Positions 46,209-56,801 of a DNA stretch of 64,000 bases are shown here, in pieces. The notes below the pieces were generated by a model. That model was not told the DNA's origin and made no database searches. It saw only the letters and a program-made list of their open reading frames with translations. This DNA is from Hirsutella rhossiliensis (taxonomy: Eukaryota > Ascomycota > Sordariomycetes > Hypocreales > Ophiocordycipitaceae). The position numbers were made by a program, and so were the translations under genes. Numbering within the stretch: position 1 is the stretch's first letter; every line of letters begins with the position of its first letter. The stretch covers positions 11,718,001 to 11,782,000 of the forward strand of contig NW_025408667.1 of NCBI RefSeq assembly GCF_020360975.1, in the 5' to 3' direction.

Positions 46209-46314
46209 GTTGACTATATGAAAATCAACCTCTCACTGGTGTGTTCAAGGTGATCACGCCAAGTGGTGTTTCAATCTTCCTGCACCAAATCTAACTGGTT
46301 CGGGCTTGCGATCA

Positions 46315-48290
46315 TCACGGAATTGGACTGGGGCATCTCTCGTTGGAGAGCACGCAGTTGTTCGATTCCTCCGTCGATATGCATGCCGCACCTGTGTCCG
46401 GCATGATTCCTTGGATCGAGTCTTGAGAGTAACGATCTAGTATGAATTGTGTGGGTTCGTCACTGTTGAATAACTTGATGCCTACTGGAGATCCGATGAT
46501 GGAAAGCTTCGTTGGACAGAAAGTCGCAGCAGCGTAGAACGATTCATAAGGGTCAGAGGAGTCAGAATCATCGGATTCCTCGGTGCTCGAGTCATCCTGA
46601 TCCTGTGATTCCCCTTCATAGTCAGCCAAGAACATAGCATACGAACGAGATTGACCGTGGAAGCCTCTCTCGTAGATACTTCTCTTTGGCTGCTTTTCTC
46701 TCGTTTTCAGGATGTCTCGTTGAGAAACAACCTTCCTTGCCGCAAACGTAGCATTTCTTCTTCCAATTTGGCTGACGCCTTTGTGATTGACCTCTTGTTC
46801 CGCCGGAATTTCGCTGAAATTTGCGATCCACGAAGTGCTGATCATGTCCTCTATCCAGGTCTTGGGGATATTGGCCACTGGGTTGTTCAGATCGTTCATC
46901 TTGCATGGCAGATAGCGATGATCGAAGCTGTGATGCCAATCCCTCAAATGTAGGTGCGGGAGAGTATATCGCGAGTCGGAATTCAGGCACACCACGGCAC
47001 GCCCTGAGCGTTGCATCGATCAGGCCACCTTCGCCGCCAGACTTATCCCCGAGTGCTCTCCTACAGAGCCGCAATTTCGTAAGAAGGGCCTGGAGGACCT
47101 CGTCAGATGACTTACCGGGCATCTCAGCCCGAAGTCGGCTGAAGGTGAGGGTGCTCCAGTGGGTATGATACATCTTCTGGTTGATTTCGGTGTCAAAGTG
47201 CTCTTTCATCTTCTGATACATCTCAGCGAAGGTTAAATCAGTGCTGATTTCGTGTAGAAAGAAGGACTGAGCTTCCTTGGCCAGAATCGAAGGAAAACAC
47301 CATGGAATTTAGACGGAGGAATGTTTGCTTGACGGCACACGCTCATGAATTTCCGGATCTTGTCATCGAAGATATCGTATGGTTCGCCGGTATAGGCTAG
47401 TTTCTTGTCCCATATCTTAATGAATCTAATCGTGAGATCGGCCTCAACTTCCTCGTTCTCGAATCGAACAGGTGGAATGCTCGTGTATGCATCTCGGAAG
47501 TTGGTAGTCCGTACGGGAGCGTCTGCTGATACCGAGGGGATTCGCGCCATTGATGCTGAGGCTCTTGCTGAGCGGGTTGATGGGTCTCAATGATCTGAGG
47601 ATTCCGGTTCCGCCGGTCGGGTAATAGTTGGCTGCTGGATTACTACCGGTGCCGGTGACGATATAGCCGCTTTAACAGTTCCTTGGAGCAGCTTCTGTTT
47701 CACCTTATATGCCACGGTGTTTTCAGCAACCTCTTGACCAAGCAACTCGTTCTCATCCCATTCAGGAAGTTCGTTACTTGTTAGAAGGCCACATAAAGCT
47801 CGAGAGATGCTAGAGTTGGCCTTGCCCATATAGATCCCCCTAATTCTGAGAAGCGTCCGGAGTCTTGATCTAAGGCGTGGGTTGATTAGTTCGAAGTCAT
47901 CATAGCTCCATCCCGTGAAGTCGTTATACAGATCCCCAAGCAGGGCAATTCCGTGGTTACGTTTATCCACCGTGTATGTTGCCACACAGCCTAAGAAGAA
48001 GCTGTTGCGGTGGACAAGGAGGAGCTCTGGGTGATAGGTTCGTTGAGGAAATCCGCGTCGAAATGCCTGATCGGGAGTGAAGGGAGCTCCACGATCGTCA
48101 GGTTCCGTTCAACGAGTTGCCTGTCTTCGAGAGACACGTTGGCCGGGGTATCCTGGGCTGTTGCCGGGGCTAGTGCGGCAGATGAATTGTCAGACATATT
48201 GACAGGCTGTGTGCTGAGAAACAGGGCACAGGGTGTCAATGAGGTTATCAATGTGCGATAGGGCACGCCTAGGGTCGCTGATGACAGCAA
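46315..48290 (-). pseudogene. copia 1 gag and protease
   Basis: Gag starts near 48200 (MSDNSSAALAPATAQDTP) and continues over several frames: 47985-47587, 47550-47233 (FDDKIRKFMSVCRQANI) and 47221-46622. The last contains LQALLTKLRLCRRALGD, LRACRGVPEFRLAI and the zinc knuckle CYVCGKEGCFSTRH. The protease motif IMPDTGAACISTEE lies at about 46395 with DTGA intact. At least four small frameshifts are needed to read it. Confidence 0.8.
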
Positions 48291-48463
48291 AGCTTAGGCA
48301 CGGTTGGATAACTAGAGTGGGCTCTGATGCAGAGTCTTCGTAGCAATCCGCGCGTTGTAGCAACTATCCTACCGTCAGGAGCTCGCTTTGCAGAGCGTGA
48401 CGATAGGTTAGCTCTCTTCCGTCTTGCTGTTCTGTGTCACCTTTGCCGGGCGACACTGATCAG

Positions 48464-48663
48464 TGTGGACAGGCTCTTCACTGCAGTGAGGTTATTCGAA
48501 CTGGTTCAATTGGTTATATCTTGTGTAACTAGGGAAACGTGTCCCATACAAACTGTGTGCAAAGACCTTCCTCCCTGTGTCTCACCTCTTACTCGCACGT
48601 GACTAGCGCGGTCGATTAGTTATACGTGCGCGATCGGTGCCTAGTGCACAGGTGGATCCAACA
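48464..48663 (-). repeat. 5' LTR of copia 1
   Basis: 200 bp, the partner of 42574-42772, differing by one extra C in CTCCCTGTG. Followed on the plus strand by ACCTT (48664-48668). Confidence 0.95.
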
Positions 48664-48737
48664 ACCTTCGTATATCACCCCTAGGACCAACGATGACAGT
48701 ACTAGCAAACCAGAGTGCACAGTACTAGCACCATACA

Positions 48738-48981
48738 GCCTCTCATTGACAGACCGGGCTTCAGCTGCTGAGAATAGGATGCTGAACACTTGGAGAAATG
48801 GGCCTTCAAGCAGGCCTGTCAACGGCGAAATTGGAGGCTGAAATGTACGGATAATTTAGGAGCAAAATGTGGGGCTTCTGGGTGTTGCAGTCGAAAGTGG
48901 AGGATCTGTAAATAGCTTAGTGTCGCGGCCCTCTAGGGTTGGTCCCTCCGGGCGGAATAAATTGCATTGCATTGCATTGGC
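48738..48981 (+). mobile_element. LINE/SINE 3' end fragment
   Basis: CTTCAGCTGCTGAGAATAGG, GATGCTGAACACTTGGAGAA, CTTCAAGCAGGCCTGTC, GTGGGGCTT and CCCTCCGGGCGGAATAAATT match the minus-strand 3' ends at 24836-25070 and 26071-26330. The tail here is a GCATT repeat (48961-48980). No tRNA head is present, so it is a 5'-truncated LINE or SINE. Confidence 0.75.
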
Positions 48982-49092
48982 TCCCTTGTCCAGCAGGGCC
49001 TGGCCCGTTACAGTGTGACAGAATATATTGATTTGTATCTATCTACTGTAGCGACTGTAATAAATAGAGCCCTTATTTCTTAGTGCTAGTAC

Positions 49093-49587
49093 TTAAGCCG
49101 TATAACCGAGTTTATCAATGCGACGCTCGCACTAACGATAAACGTCAGTATGGGAAAGTTAATCGAGCGAACCTTCTGTTCTTTACATACCGTTCCCCAG
49201 CCTTCGTGTCCCTTAGGCTTACAAGTAAGGTCAAGGCAGCACTTCGCGCCCTTATAGCCTGCGACCCTGCAAGGGTCATGCAAGTGGGAACACTTAGTAG
49301 CATTCGGTTAATATCTAGTAAAGAACGTTAAATAAAAGTCTTACCTCAATCTCTTTATCAAAGCACTAGGGCTTAGTCAGTATATTACTCTATATAAGAT
49401 AACCACTCCTTCGTAAAGATATTACCTCTTGATTATAACAATAAAATCCTTTGCAGCAAAAATGGCCCGCAGTCTCGCATGGGCCTATAGTTCGCGAGCA
49501 CCTTTGACGATTGCCGGCTAGAGAGTTGCTATCAGAAACTGCAATCGTAGCAGCGACTGCGAAAATCAAAGATGTGAATAGCTTCAT
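49093..49587 (-). CDS. Secreted cysteine-rich protein with two knottin-like domains, 107 aa
   Basis: Four exons: 49587-49426, 49365-49345, 49292-49191, 49131-49093. Introns of 60, 52 and 59 nt, all phase 0, have GTAATA, GTAAGA and GTATGT donors; CTGAC-type branch points are clear in introns 1 and 3. The sum is 324 nt with a TAA stop. The N-terminus MKLFTSLIFAVAATIAVSDS is a signal peptide. The mature protein has twelve cysteines in two sets: C-X6-C-X6-CC-X4-C-X4-C and C-X6-C-X9-CC-X4-C-X10-C, the inhibitor-cystine-knot pattern. In both sets an intron falls immediately before the sixth cysteine, which points to duplication of a two-exon domain. Without splicing each set lacks its last cysteine. 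It sits in AT-rich DNA between transposon-rich blocks and has no frame breaks. Knottins can be inhibitors, antimicrobial or toxic peptides, or effectors; the activity here is unknown. Confidence 0.75.
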
Positions 49588-50819
49588 AGTGATAGACTAC
49601 TAGATCGTAAACTTAAGAGGAATCGATAGTCTGTGTAAGATTAGCGTAAGAGACCAGTGCCCGATAAGTAATAGAGAGGAGTTACTATTCATCCTTAAAT
49701 CCGAAGGTGTTCTGCAGCTTTTATATGTAAATAGTTTGCCTATAGAATAATCCTACACTTCCTTCGTACTTTTTTAATCGAGGTATAAAGGACGGATACG
49801 AATTAGATACTTAGATACTAACAACGTTCTGGTCCATTCCGCTAGAATCTTCTGCTTAAACATACTATGAGTACGTACACAAGGTGCAAGTCGTAACCGT
49901 ATCGGGCATAAATGTAGCTAGGGACGTCTTACGTGCTTGGAACTAGTGCGATTAATCATGGAGAAGGTCTGTACGTAATGCTAGGATAGGTTTAGGAAGA
50001 AAATTGCCCTGCCTTATTAGCATACAAGCTACAAGCCTGGGTTCTACATAATGTTGGTGCCGCATTCTGCATTAATAGCCAAGGCGCGGAATGCCAATTA
50101 GTAGATAGTAGACTGTTATCGTCTAAAACTCTAGATGGAATGCTAGGAATAACATATTACAGATTAATATAATCAATCCTTATACACGTTTAGAACCATC
50201 ACATTACTCGCTAGGCATGCAATTAATAGCCTATTTAGTTGTCTACGACATAATAGTATATCGGTTCGTAACGCAATTTGACGGGTGCGAGGGCACACCA
50301 GTGCTGACTTCAATTCAAGTAAGTCAAGTTTGCAGGTGTAACTTGATTACTTGAAATAAAATCGTCTCCTTGATTAACTTGAATTGAATTGATATACTTG
50401 ATGGCAATTGATATATGTCAGAACCTTGATGAGGTTCTCGTCGGATAGGTCACGGACACAGCAAGAATGGTACGATCGGATGAAGTGAGGTATGATGTGT
50501 GTGTCTGTCTGTGTCCCCCATTTGGGGGTGCTCTGCCCAAGCCCTATATCAAAGGGCGATGGCCTCAATCCCTATGACATGCCATCACGTCATATCTCTG
50601 TAACTGTCTCATAGATGTCCTCGTGGCCTCATCAGCTGCGCTACCTGGTGCGCTATCGTCTGCGCTACCGTTGGCGCTGCCACTAGTAGCCTGACGCTAT
50701 CGTAGCTGCATCTACCCGGATTCTACCGGATCTAACAATATACGGGCCCAACCACTTTACTACACTGGTGCTCCTTACACGGGCCGCGAGTTTTGATTGG
50801 CCCAAAAATTCTGCCGAGT
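49588..50819. other. AT-rich DNA, promoter of the knottin gene, no other gene seen
   Basis: Base composition is more AT-rich than the rest of the window, with no recognised repeat or domain. The part next to 49587 is the presumed promoter of the cysteine-rich gene. Confidence 0.5.
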
Positions 50820-51175
50820 GACATGCCCCACCAGCGGGCAATGCGCCCTGTGTCAGACACAGTGCTCCTAATAGTGAGGCCAGTGCGTTTGGACCCCTCA
50901 AACTGCTCATTCAGTGCGTGTGACTTGGCCGCACGTAACATCCCCCTTTGGGTAGCGCCAACAAAAAAATTCCCACCAAAAGTCTACCATTTGAACTACA
51001 TGAAATGTGACCAGAACCTAAGACTAAAAATATAAGAATTATATAATTCTGTAGAGGAATGACCATTCCTACATATTCCGGCGCTGTTTTATAATTCTTC
51101 CAGACCTAGTGGTGACAGAATGGGCCTCATGTGCCACCTTGACTTCGATCACTGACGCTGTCTCCATCTGAGACC
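50820..51175 (-). mobile_element. Diverged end of pogo-type family A
   Basis: CATGCCCCACC at 50823 and, after about 110 unrelated bases, CATCCCCCTTTGGGTAGCGCC (50940) and CCACCAAAAGTCTACCATTTG (50975) through GCTGTCTCCATCTGAGA follow the minus-strand 3' end of family A (compare 63797-64000). Many substitutions and an insertion mark it as an old relic. Confidence 0.65.
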
Positions 51176-51375
51176 CGGGATGGCTCCGGACAGACAGGTT
51201 CGGACAGACATATTGCAGGGATTATCGCGCTAAGCATGGGTCAAAAGCCATCGCGCCTTGACTACAACCTGAACGGGCACAAGTGCCATTTTTCAGTCTT
51301 TTAGTTTAGTTTAGTTTACCTGTGCCACGCCCCACTTTATTGGCCCTCGAAAAACTCGCACCAGCTAAAGCTGCA
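51176..51375. other. No recognisable gene
   Basis: Short linker between the family A relic and retroposon copy B. Nothing recognised. Confidence 0.4.
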
Positions 51376-52436
51376 ACTCTCCCCTGTAAAAATTCTTCTC
51401 TTCTGCGGGCTGTTAGCAGCCTGTTAGTGATGAAGAAATTTTCAGGCCACCCGACCATGCTTCTGCCTCTCTAGCCCTAACGGGGCTCTAGCAGGCACCA
51501 AAGGCAGACTTTGGAGAGTTCGTCTCCTCTTGGGAAGCTGGTCTCGAATAACGGCACGCCTCGCGCTGCCTCGCCTTCTGCCGCCTCGCGGCATCGCCTT
51601 CTTCTGCCGCCTTTACTGGCTGGCCTCGACTTCTGCCGCCTCGCGGCCCTGACTTCTGCTGCCACCTCGCGGCCCCGACCTCTTCTGCCGCCCCGCGGCC
51701 CGACTTCTTCTCGCCCTCTCTGGCACGCCTCGCGCTGCCTTGCACCCTCTGCCGCCTTTACTGGCTGGCCTCGCCTTCTGCCGCCTTGCGGCCCTGACTC
51801 CTTCTGCCGTCTCGCGGCCCCGACCTCTGCCGCCTAGCGGCCACGACTTCCTCTGGACTGGTGGGCCGCGGGGGCCCTGAGGAGCTACAAGAGCCTAGAG
51901 CTCAAGGCCTCACCCGGGTGTCCCCCGGAGCTGCACACCAATCGACAACACCTCCACCACCTGCTTGCTACGAGGAGCAGGCACGGGGACTTCGCCGACT
52001 GTCATGACCACGAAGTGGTCCCGGATCGAACGCTCCTGCGGGAGAAGACAATCGCCATCGGGGCGAACCCCGACTAACATTGCTACACTCTCTGCTTCCT
52101 TTTCCTTTCTTTTCTTTCCCCGTAGGCCCTCCTCGAGGGCTTGCGGCCGGCCCATGACTTCGTGGGCTTTCTCAGTCACCCGGCCTCGGCCAAAGACTGA
52201 CTACTATTACGGCTTCACTGCCGTGCCTGGAACCCGCTGACGGGGAAGGGCCCTGAATTTCCGACCGGCCTCAGAGCCTCAGAATTGCTAGATGGAGTGG
52301 TTAGGTGCTACACACGGTCCTTAGTCCAGGTACTCGGATATTCTATGTATCTAGTCCGTTCTAGCCTAGCACGTCTTTTGCCCTTATAGGGATGTCCCAG
52401 ACGGTAATCAATACTACTACTACTACTACTACTACC
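51376..52436 (+). mobile_element. Noncoding retroposon, copy B
   Basis: Landmarks AACTCTCCCCTGTAAAAATT, TTTGGAGAGTTCGTCTCC, GCTGGTCTCGA and, near the end, TTCTAGCCTAGCACGTCTT parallel copy A at 29522-30708. It ends CCTTATAGGGATG and a CTA microsatellite (52412-52436), the same tail type as the SINEs. Bases 51555-51855 expanded into a 23-bp minisatellite (unit like CTTCTGCCGCCTCGCGGCCC). Confidence 0.6.
51555..51855. repeat. Minisatellite inside retroposon copy B
   Basis: About ten degenerate units containing TTCTGCCGCCTCGCGGCC, spaced 20-35 bp. This local expansion is absent from copy A. The open frames over it are by-products of the repeat. Confidence 0.7.
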
Positions 52437-52528
52437 TCCTCAAGAAACAGTGGGAACACCTCCTTGTTGGCGGAAACCGGGGATCCGACGAACTCGACAA
52501 GAAGCCTGAAGCGAACGCCAGCTAGGCA

Positions 52529-53819
52529 TTGAGGGGCCTCATCATGGAGACGCCGGCTGAGGCCGTGAATATGGTGGGGCGAAGCGCGTCGCCTGCGTCG
52601 ACACCCGCGAAAAGATCGACACGCGTCGTGAGGCCAAGCACCAAAATTCGAGAAGCCGCGCGACAGCCCGACGATCTGGCGGAGAAGACAACACGCGCAA
52701 CTAGGCTTGCAACGCGCATTGCCTCGGACGATGTCGCCATCAGTGACGCGACTGAGCGGCGCAAAGTTGCCAGCAGCAGCGGTGGCGCGAACGAAGGCCG
52801 AGCCATGCTCCAGAAAGTTCTCGAACTCTTGAGCGAGTCACGTCAAGAAACGCAAAAGCTCAGCCGAGCGATAGATGCGCAAAACGAGATCATATCCAAG
52901 CAACAGCAGATGATCCAGGAAATGGATTTGGACTACAACTACATTCACTAAGCTTCGTATGGATAATGCCAACGCGACGAAGTCACTCCAGGAAGTGCTC
53001 CAGCTACTCTTCGACAAGTTGCAACGGTGTCAGCGTGCCTCGGCAGGAATTTGCTGATGAAGTTCACCTTCGAACAACCCTTATCAACGCCTGCCGCGGC
53101 GTGCCAGAATTGGAGCACGCCCTCTTCAAGCCATCAAACAAGATAGAGGCGTTGTTTGCAGATCTTCGTTCTTCCATTGAAACACATCTCGCACGCGGCA
53201 CAACCCCCCAATACGCCCAGGATGATAACCAGCAGTACTACCTTGATCGTCGATACAACAACAACCGCGAAAGAGGTAGTGGATACAGAGGAAGCAGAGA
53301 CTTCAGATGCCAGAGCCACAACCGCGGTAGATTCAACCAACGCCCTCAAGGCAACAACAACCGCCCCTGGACTAGGAAGTGCTTCGTGTGCAACAAAGAA
53401 GGCTGCTGGTCCATCAAACACACGGCCGAAGAACGTCAGAAGGCCAAGAGTCAATATGTAGCCCACTGTCACTTCACGGGCACGCCCGTGGAACTCGCGG
53501 CCTATGTGACGGACTACGAAGGCATTGAAGACGACCCGCTGACGATGACGGCGACTGGGATGAGAATCAGGATGACGATGCTAACCCGAAACAGTGGCAA
53601 GCAAGTCAAATGCTCTGCCAGCAAGCGTTCAACCATTTGATCACTGGTGAAGACGCTTACCGTACAGATCAAAACACTGTTCCCGCCTCACAATTTGTTA
53701 TTGAAGACCGCTATTCAAAAGACAAATTCCAAGGCATCATGATTGACACAGGTGCAGCCAAAGTCTCTACAGCCGGTCACTCTCAGTACATTGCTTTACA
53801 ACGAGAAGATCCTCTGTAG
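52529..53819 (+). pseudogene. copia 2 gag and protease
   Basis: The N-terminal part (52529-52951) is basic and ends in a coiled coil (LQKVLELLSESRQETQKL). It runs straight into capsid text corresponding to the C-terminal half of copia 1 gag (TTLINACRGVPELEHALF), so a middle segment is missing. The zinc knuckle is CFVCNKEGCWSIKH (about 53390). The protease motif GIMIDTGAAKVST lies at about 53735-53770. Frame shifts near 53640 and 53800. Confidence 0.75.
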
Positions 53820-53821
53820 CC

Positions 53822-55412
53822 CTAGACAGCTCCAAGTCCGGCCAGGCTACCATCAAATTCGGGAATGGCGAAGCCATTCACTCGGTTGGCTCCATCGCCC
53901 TCAAAACACCAGTCGGACGGATCACGTTCCATATCCTTCAGACTCCTACCCCTTTCCTGCTTTCTTTGGCCGATATGGACCGTCTTGGAATATATTTTAA
54001 CAACATCAAAGACACCATCGAATGTACTAATCATTGTACTAATCGCCAAATGAGCATCCCTGTCACCCGTAAATGGGGACACCCTGGTTCTTTCTCTCTA
54101 AGGCCGAAGACTCCATCACGTTTCTCACAGAGGCTGAGATTCGTACACTTCACCGACGATTTGGACACCCAGCAGTCCCTAGGCTATATCACCTTCTGAA
54201 GCAAGCCGGCCACAGCGACGTCTCGATAGGCACATTAGAGACTGTCTCTAAGTTCTGCCATCACTGTCAAATGCACTCGCAAGCCCCGAGACGCTTCAAA
54301 TTCACCCTCAAGGATGACCAAGAGTTCAATTACGAAATCATCGTTGATGTGATGTACCTAGGAAGCCCACAACGCCCTGTTTTGCACGTTGTGGACGCAG
54401 CCACTGCTTTCCAGGGAGCAAGATTCCTACCCTCAATGTCAGCTAAGGATACATGGGAGACCCTTCGGACCGCCTGGATCGACACGTACCTTGGACCCCC
54501 CTGACACCATTCGACACGACGCAGGGACCAACTTTGCTTCAATGGAGTTCCGCCAAGAAGCAAAACTCATGGGGATCAAATGCTCTCAAGTGCCTGTTGA
54601 GACGCATTGGTCCATCGGAAAAATTGAAAGATATCACGCCCCCCCTCCGACGCGCGTATGACATCCTAAACGCGGAACTAAGCAACGTCACCTCCGCCGA
54701 AGCAGTGCTCCAAATGGCTGTAAAAGCTATTAACGACACAGCTGGACCTGACGGGATTGTTCCAACTTTGCTTGTCTTTGGCGCCTACCCTCGTTTAACT
54801 GCGGAATCGCCCCCTTCTGCTTCTACCCTGAAAAGGTCGGCCGCGATGCAGAAAGCGATGAAGACGCTCCGCCAACTCTCAGCGGAAAGACAAGTTAAAG
54901 ATGCCCTTCGCACGCGCAACGGACCGTCCACCGCCGACGTTTTATCCCTCCCACTGCAAAGTGAAGTTCGTGTTTGGAGAGAAAAAGACGGCTGGCAAGG
55001 ACCTTTCAAGATTGCTTCGATTGACGGACATAACGTCACGATTGATACAGTCAATGGCCCCCAAGTCTTTCGTTCCACGCACGTACAGCCGTACCTGCGT
55101 GATGACTCCACAATCCCTCAAGTTCCTGCCCCTGCCCAGGACGAAGAAGAAACCCCTGCCCGACCTGACCCCCCGGCACCCCGCAAGAGAGGACGCCCAC
55201 CCGGATCCAAGAACAAGCCAAAGGATTTGATCATGATGACCGCTCCTCCAGGCCAAAGTTTCCTGACTCAGAAGGAAGAAGATGCATACGCTTTATCCAT
55301 CAAACTCAGGAATGAAGGCATCATCACTGCTCCCGGCGCCCCATTTGAAGAATCCGATAACATCGAGATCACTGACCTCGTAGGACGAGGTGTATTCAGC
55401 TTTGAACGATAG
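53822..55412 (+). pseudogene. copia 2 integrase
   Basis: Zinc part LHRRFGHPAVPRLYHLL with CHHCQM (54150-54270), core FNYEIIVDVMYLGS (first Asp, about 54335), then, after a shift near 54500, the second Asp region (DTIRHDAGTNFASMEF, about 54505-54550) and a Glu region in another frame near 54620 (LRRAYDILNAEL). The C-terminal part SEVRVWREKDGWQGPFKI is at about 54960-55015, with a Pro-rich/RGRPPGS basic stretch after it. Two or three one-base shifts. Confidence 0.8.
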
Positions 55413-55417
55413 ATCGA

Positions 55418-56477
55418 ATGATTCACGGTAATCATCACATCTTTCGCTCCCGAATGGTTCGTGAAGTCAAAGGCAAAGACACCAAACCGTACGAGAAATC
55501 ACGACTTGTTGTTCAAGGACATGGCGACTTTGAGAAGACCACCCTACTAACGCAATCTCCGACAATTCAACGCGTTAGTCAAAGACTCATTTTAGCTATT
55601 GCCCCCGGACTTCTTCAAGGCAACGGCATGACCCTTTCCCTTCGCGACATCACTCAAGCATACCCACAATCCCAAACCGAGCTATTCCGGACAATTCTGA
55701 CCTATTTGCCCACCGAATTGCAAGGAAAATACCCCCATGGAACGATCATTCGTGTTATCAAGCCCCTATACGGAATTGCAGAAGCTGGAGTCCATTGGTA
55801 TCGTACATATCAACAACATCACCTCAAGAACCTTGATATGTCTACTTCAACCTATGATTCCTGCCTTTTGATCACAAACACAGGCCCTAACACGTTTGGC
55901 ATTGTTGGAATGCAGACAGATGATACCCTTATGCTTGGAACAGACAGCTTTTCCGCCCGTGAAGAAGAAAAGCTCGAGGAAGCACAATTTCGAGCCAAAC
56001 CAAAGACTTCGATGACCCCAGGAACAACGGTTGACTTCAATGGTGCAAAACTTACCCTGCTGGACATAGGATCCCTATCGCTTCAGCAGAAAGGACAAGC
56101 CACCAAAATCGCCACCATTGACCCCAAAGCATTTGATCATAGCCAACGCTACGTCGAGCAACGAGCGCGCGGATCGTACATTGCCTCAATCTGTCAACCC
56201 GAAGCCTCCTTTGACGTTTCTATCGCAGCACAAGCCCGGACCCCTGATGACAACGACTGCAAAGCTTTGAACAAGCGCTTGCAATGGCAAATATATCACC
56301 AAGAACGAGGCCTTATGTACAAACCTATTGATCTCGCCACCGCAAAGCTTTTGATCTTTACCGACGGATCGTTTGCAAACAACAAGGACCTATCCTCGCA
56401 ACTCGGATACGTTATTGTCCTTGCTAACGAGACTGACCACAAAGAGAAAGAGTTCAGGATCAACGGCAATATTATCC
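55418..56477 (+). pseudogene. copia 2 reverse transcriptase, 5' part of RNase H
   Basis: One long frame: FRSRMVREVKGKDTKPYEKS, LTQSPTIQRVSQRLILAIAP, LRDITQAYPQSQTELFRTIL, VIKPLYGIAEAGVHWYRTYQ and MQTDDTLMLG, with QTDD at 55913-55924. RNase H begins LLIFTDGSFANNKDLSSQLG (56350-56410). The frame is cut at 56477 by the gypsy LTR; the rest is at 58985-59393. Confidence 0.9.
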
Positions 56478-56799
56478 TGATGCGTTTTGCGTGTCCCTAC
56501 GCACACTGGGGCGTTGGGCACGGCACCAAGCATCAAGGACACCGGCTGCCGAACGCACAGCCGTGTGAACAGGCAGCCGTGTGAGACAGGCAGCCGTGTG
56601 AACAGGCAGCCGTGTGAGACAGGCAGCCGTGTGAAACAGGCAGCCGTGTGAACAGGCATCGGTATGTGGCTGCCTGGTAAACCGGCCGGATCACCTAGAT
56701 AGTCCGACCTGGCTGCCTCCTACATAAGGATGAGGCAGTCCTAGCTTATTTGGAGAGACAACCATCCGACTTCATCTCATCCATATGCAAAATGCATCA
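56478..56799 (+). repeat. Solo LTR of the gypsy element
   Basis: 322 bp, TGATGCG...TGCATCA, the same family as the LTRs at 33668 and 41065 but with extra units of the 16-17 bp CAGCCGTGTGAACAGG repeat. The target duplication is TATCC: left copy 56473-56477, right copy split by family A copy 2 into TA (56800-56801) and TCC (58985-58987). Confidence 0.95.
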
Positions 56800-56801
56800 T
56801 A

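Larger units (their letters stand above)
42574..48663 (-). mobile_element. Ty1/copia element 1, complete with both LTRs
   Basis: LTRs of 199 and 200 bp (42574-42772 and 48464-48663) differ by essentially one base in a C run. The target duplication ACCTT is at 42569-42573 and 48664-48668. On the minus strand the element reads gag, protease, integrase, reverse transcriptase, RNase H, the order that defines copia. The same family occurs at 52529-59393 (plus) and 59770-60590 (minus). Several small frameshifts break the polyprotein. Near-identical LTRs indicate recent insertion. Confidence 0.95.

Noticed and set aside
48010..48261. Plus-strand 83-aa frame
   Set aside because: Antisense of copia 1 gag.
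51477..51837. Frames of 60-108 aa
   Set aside because: By-products of the 23-bp minisatellite inside retroposon copy B.
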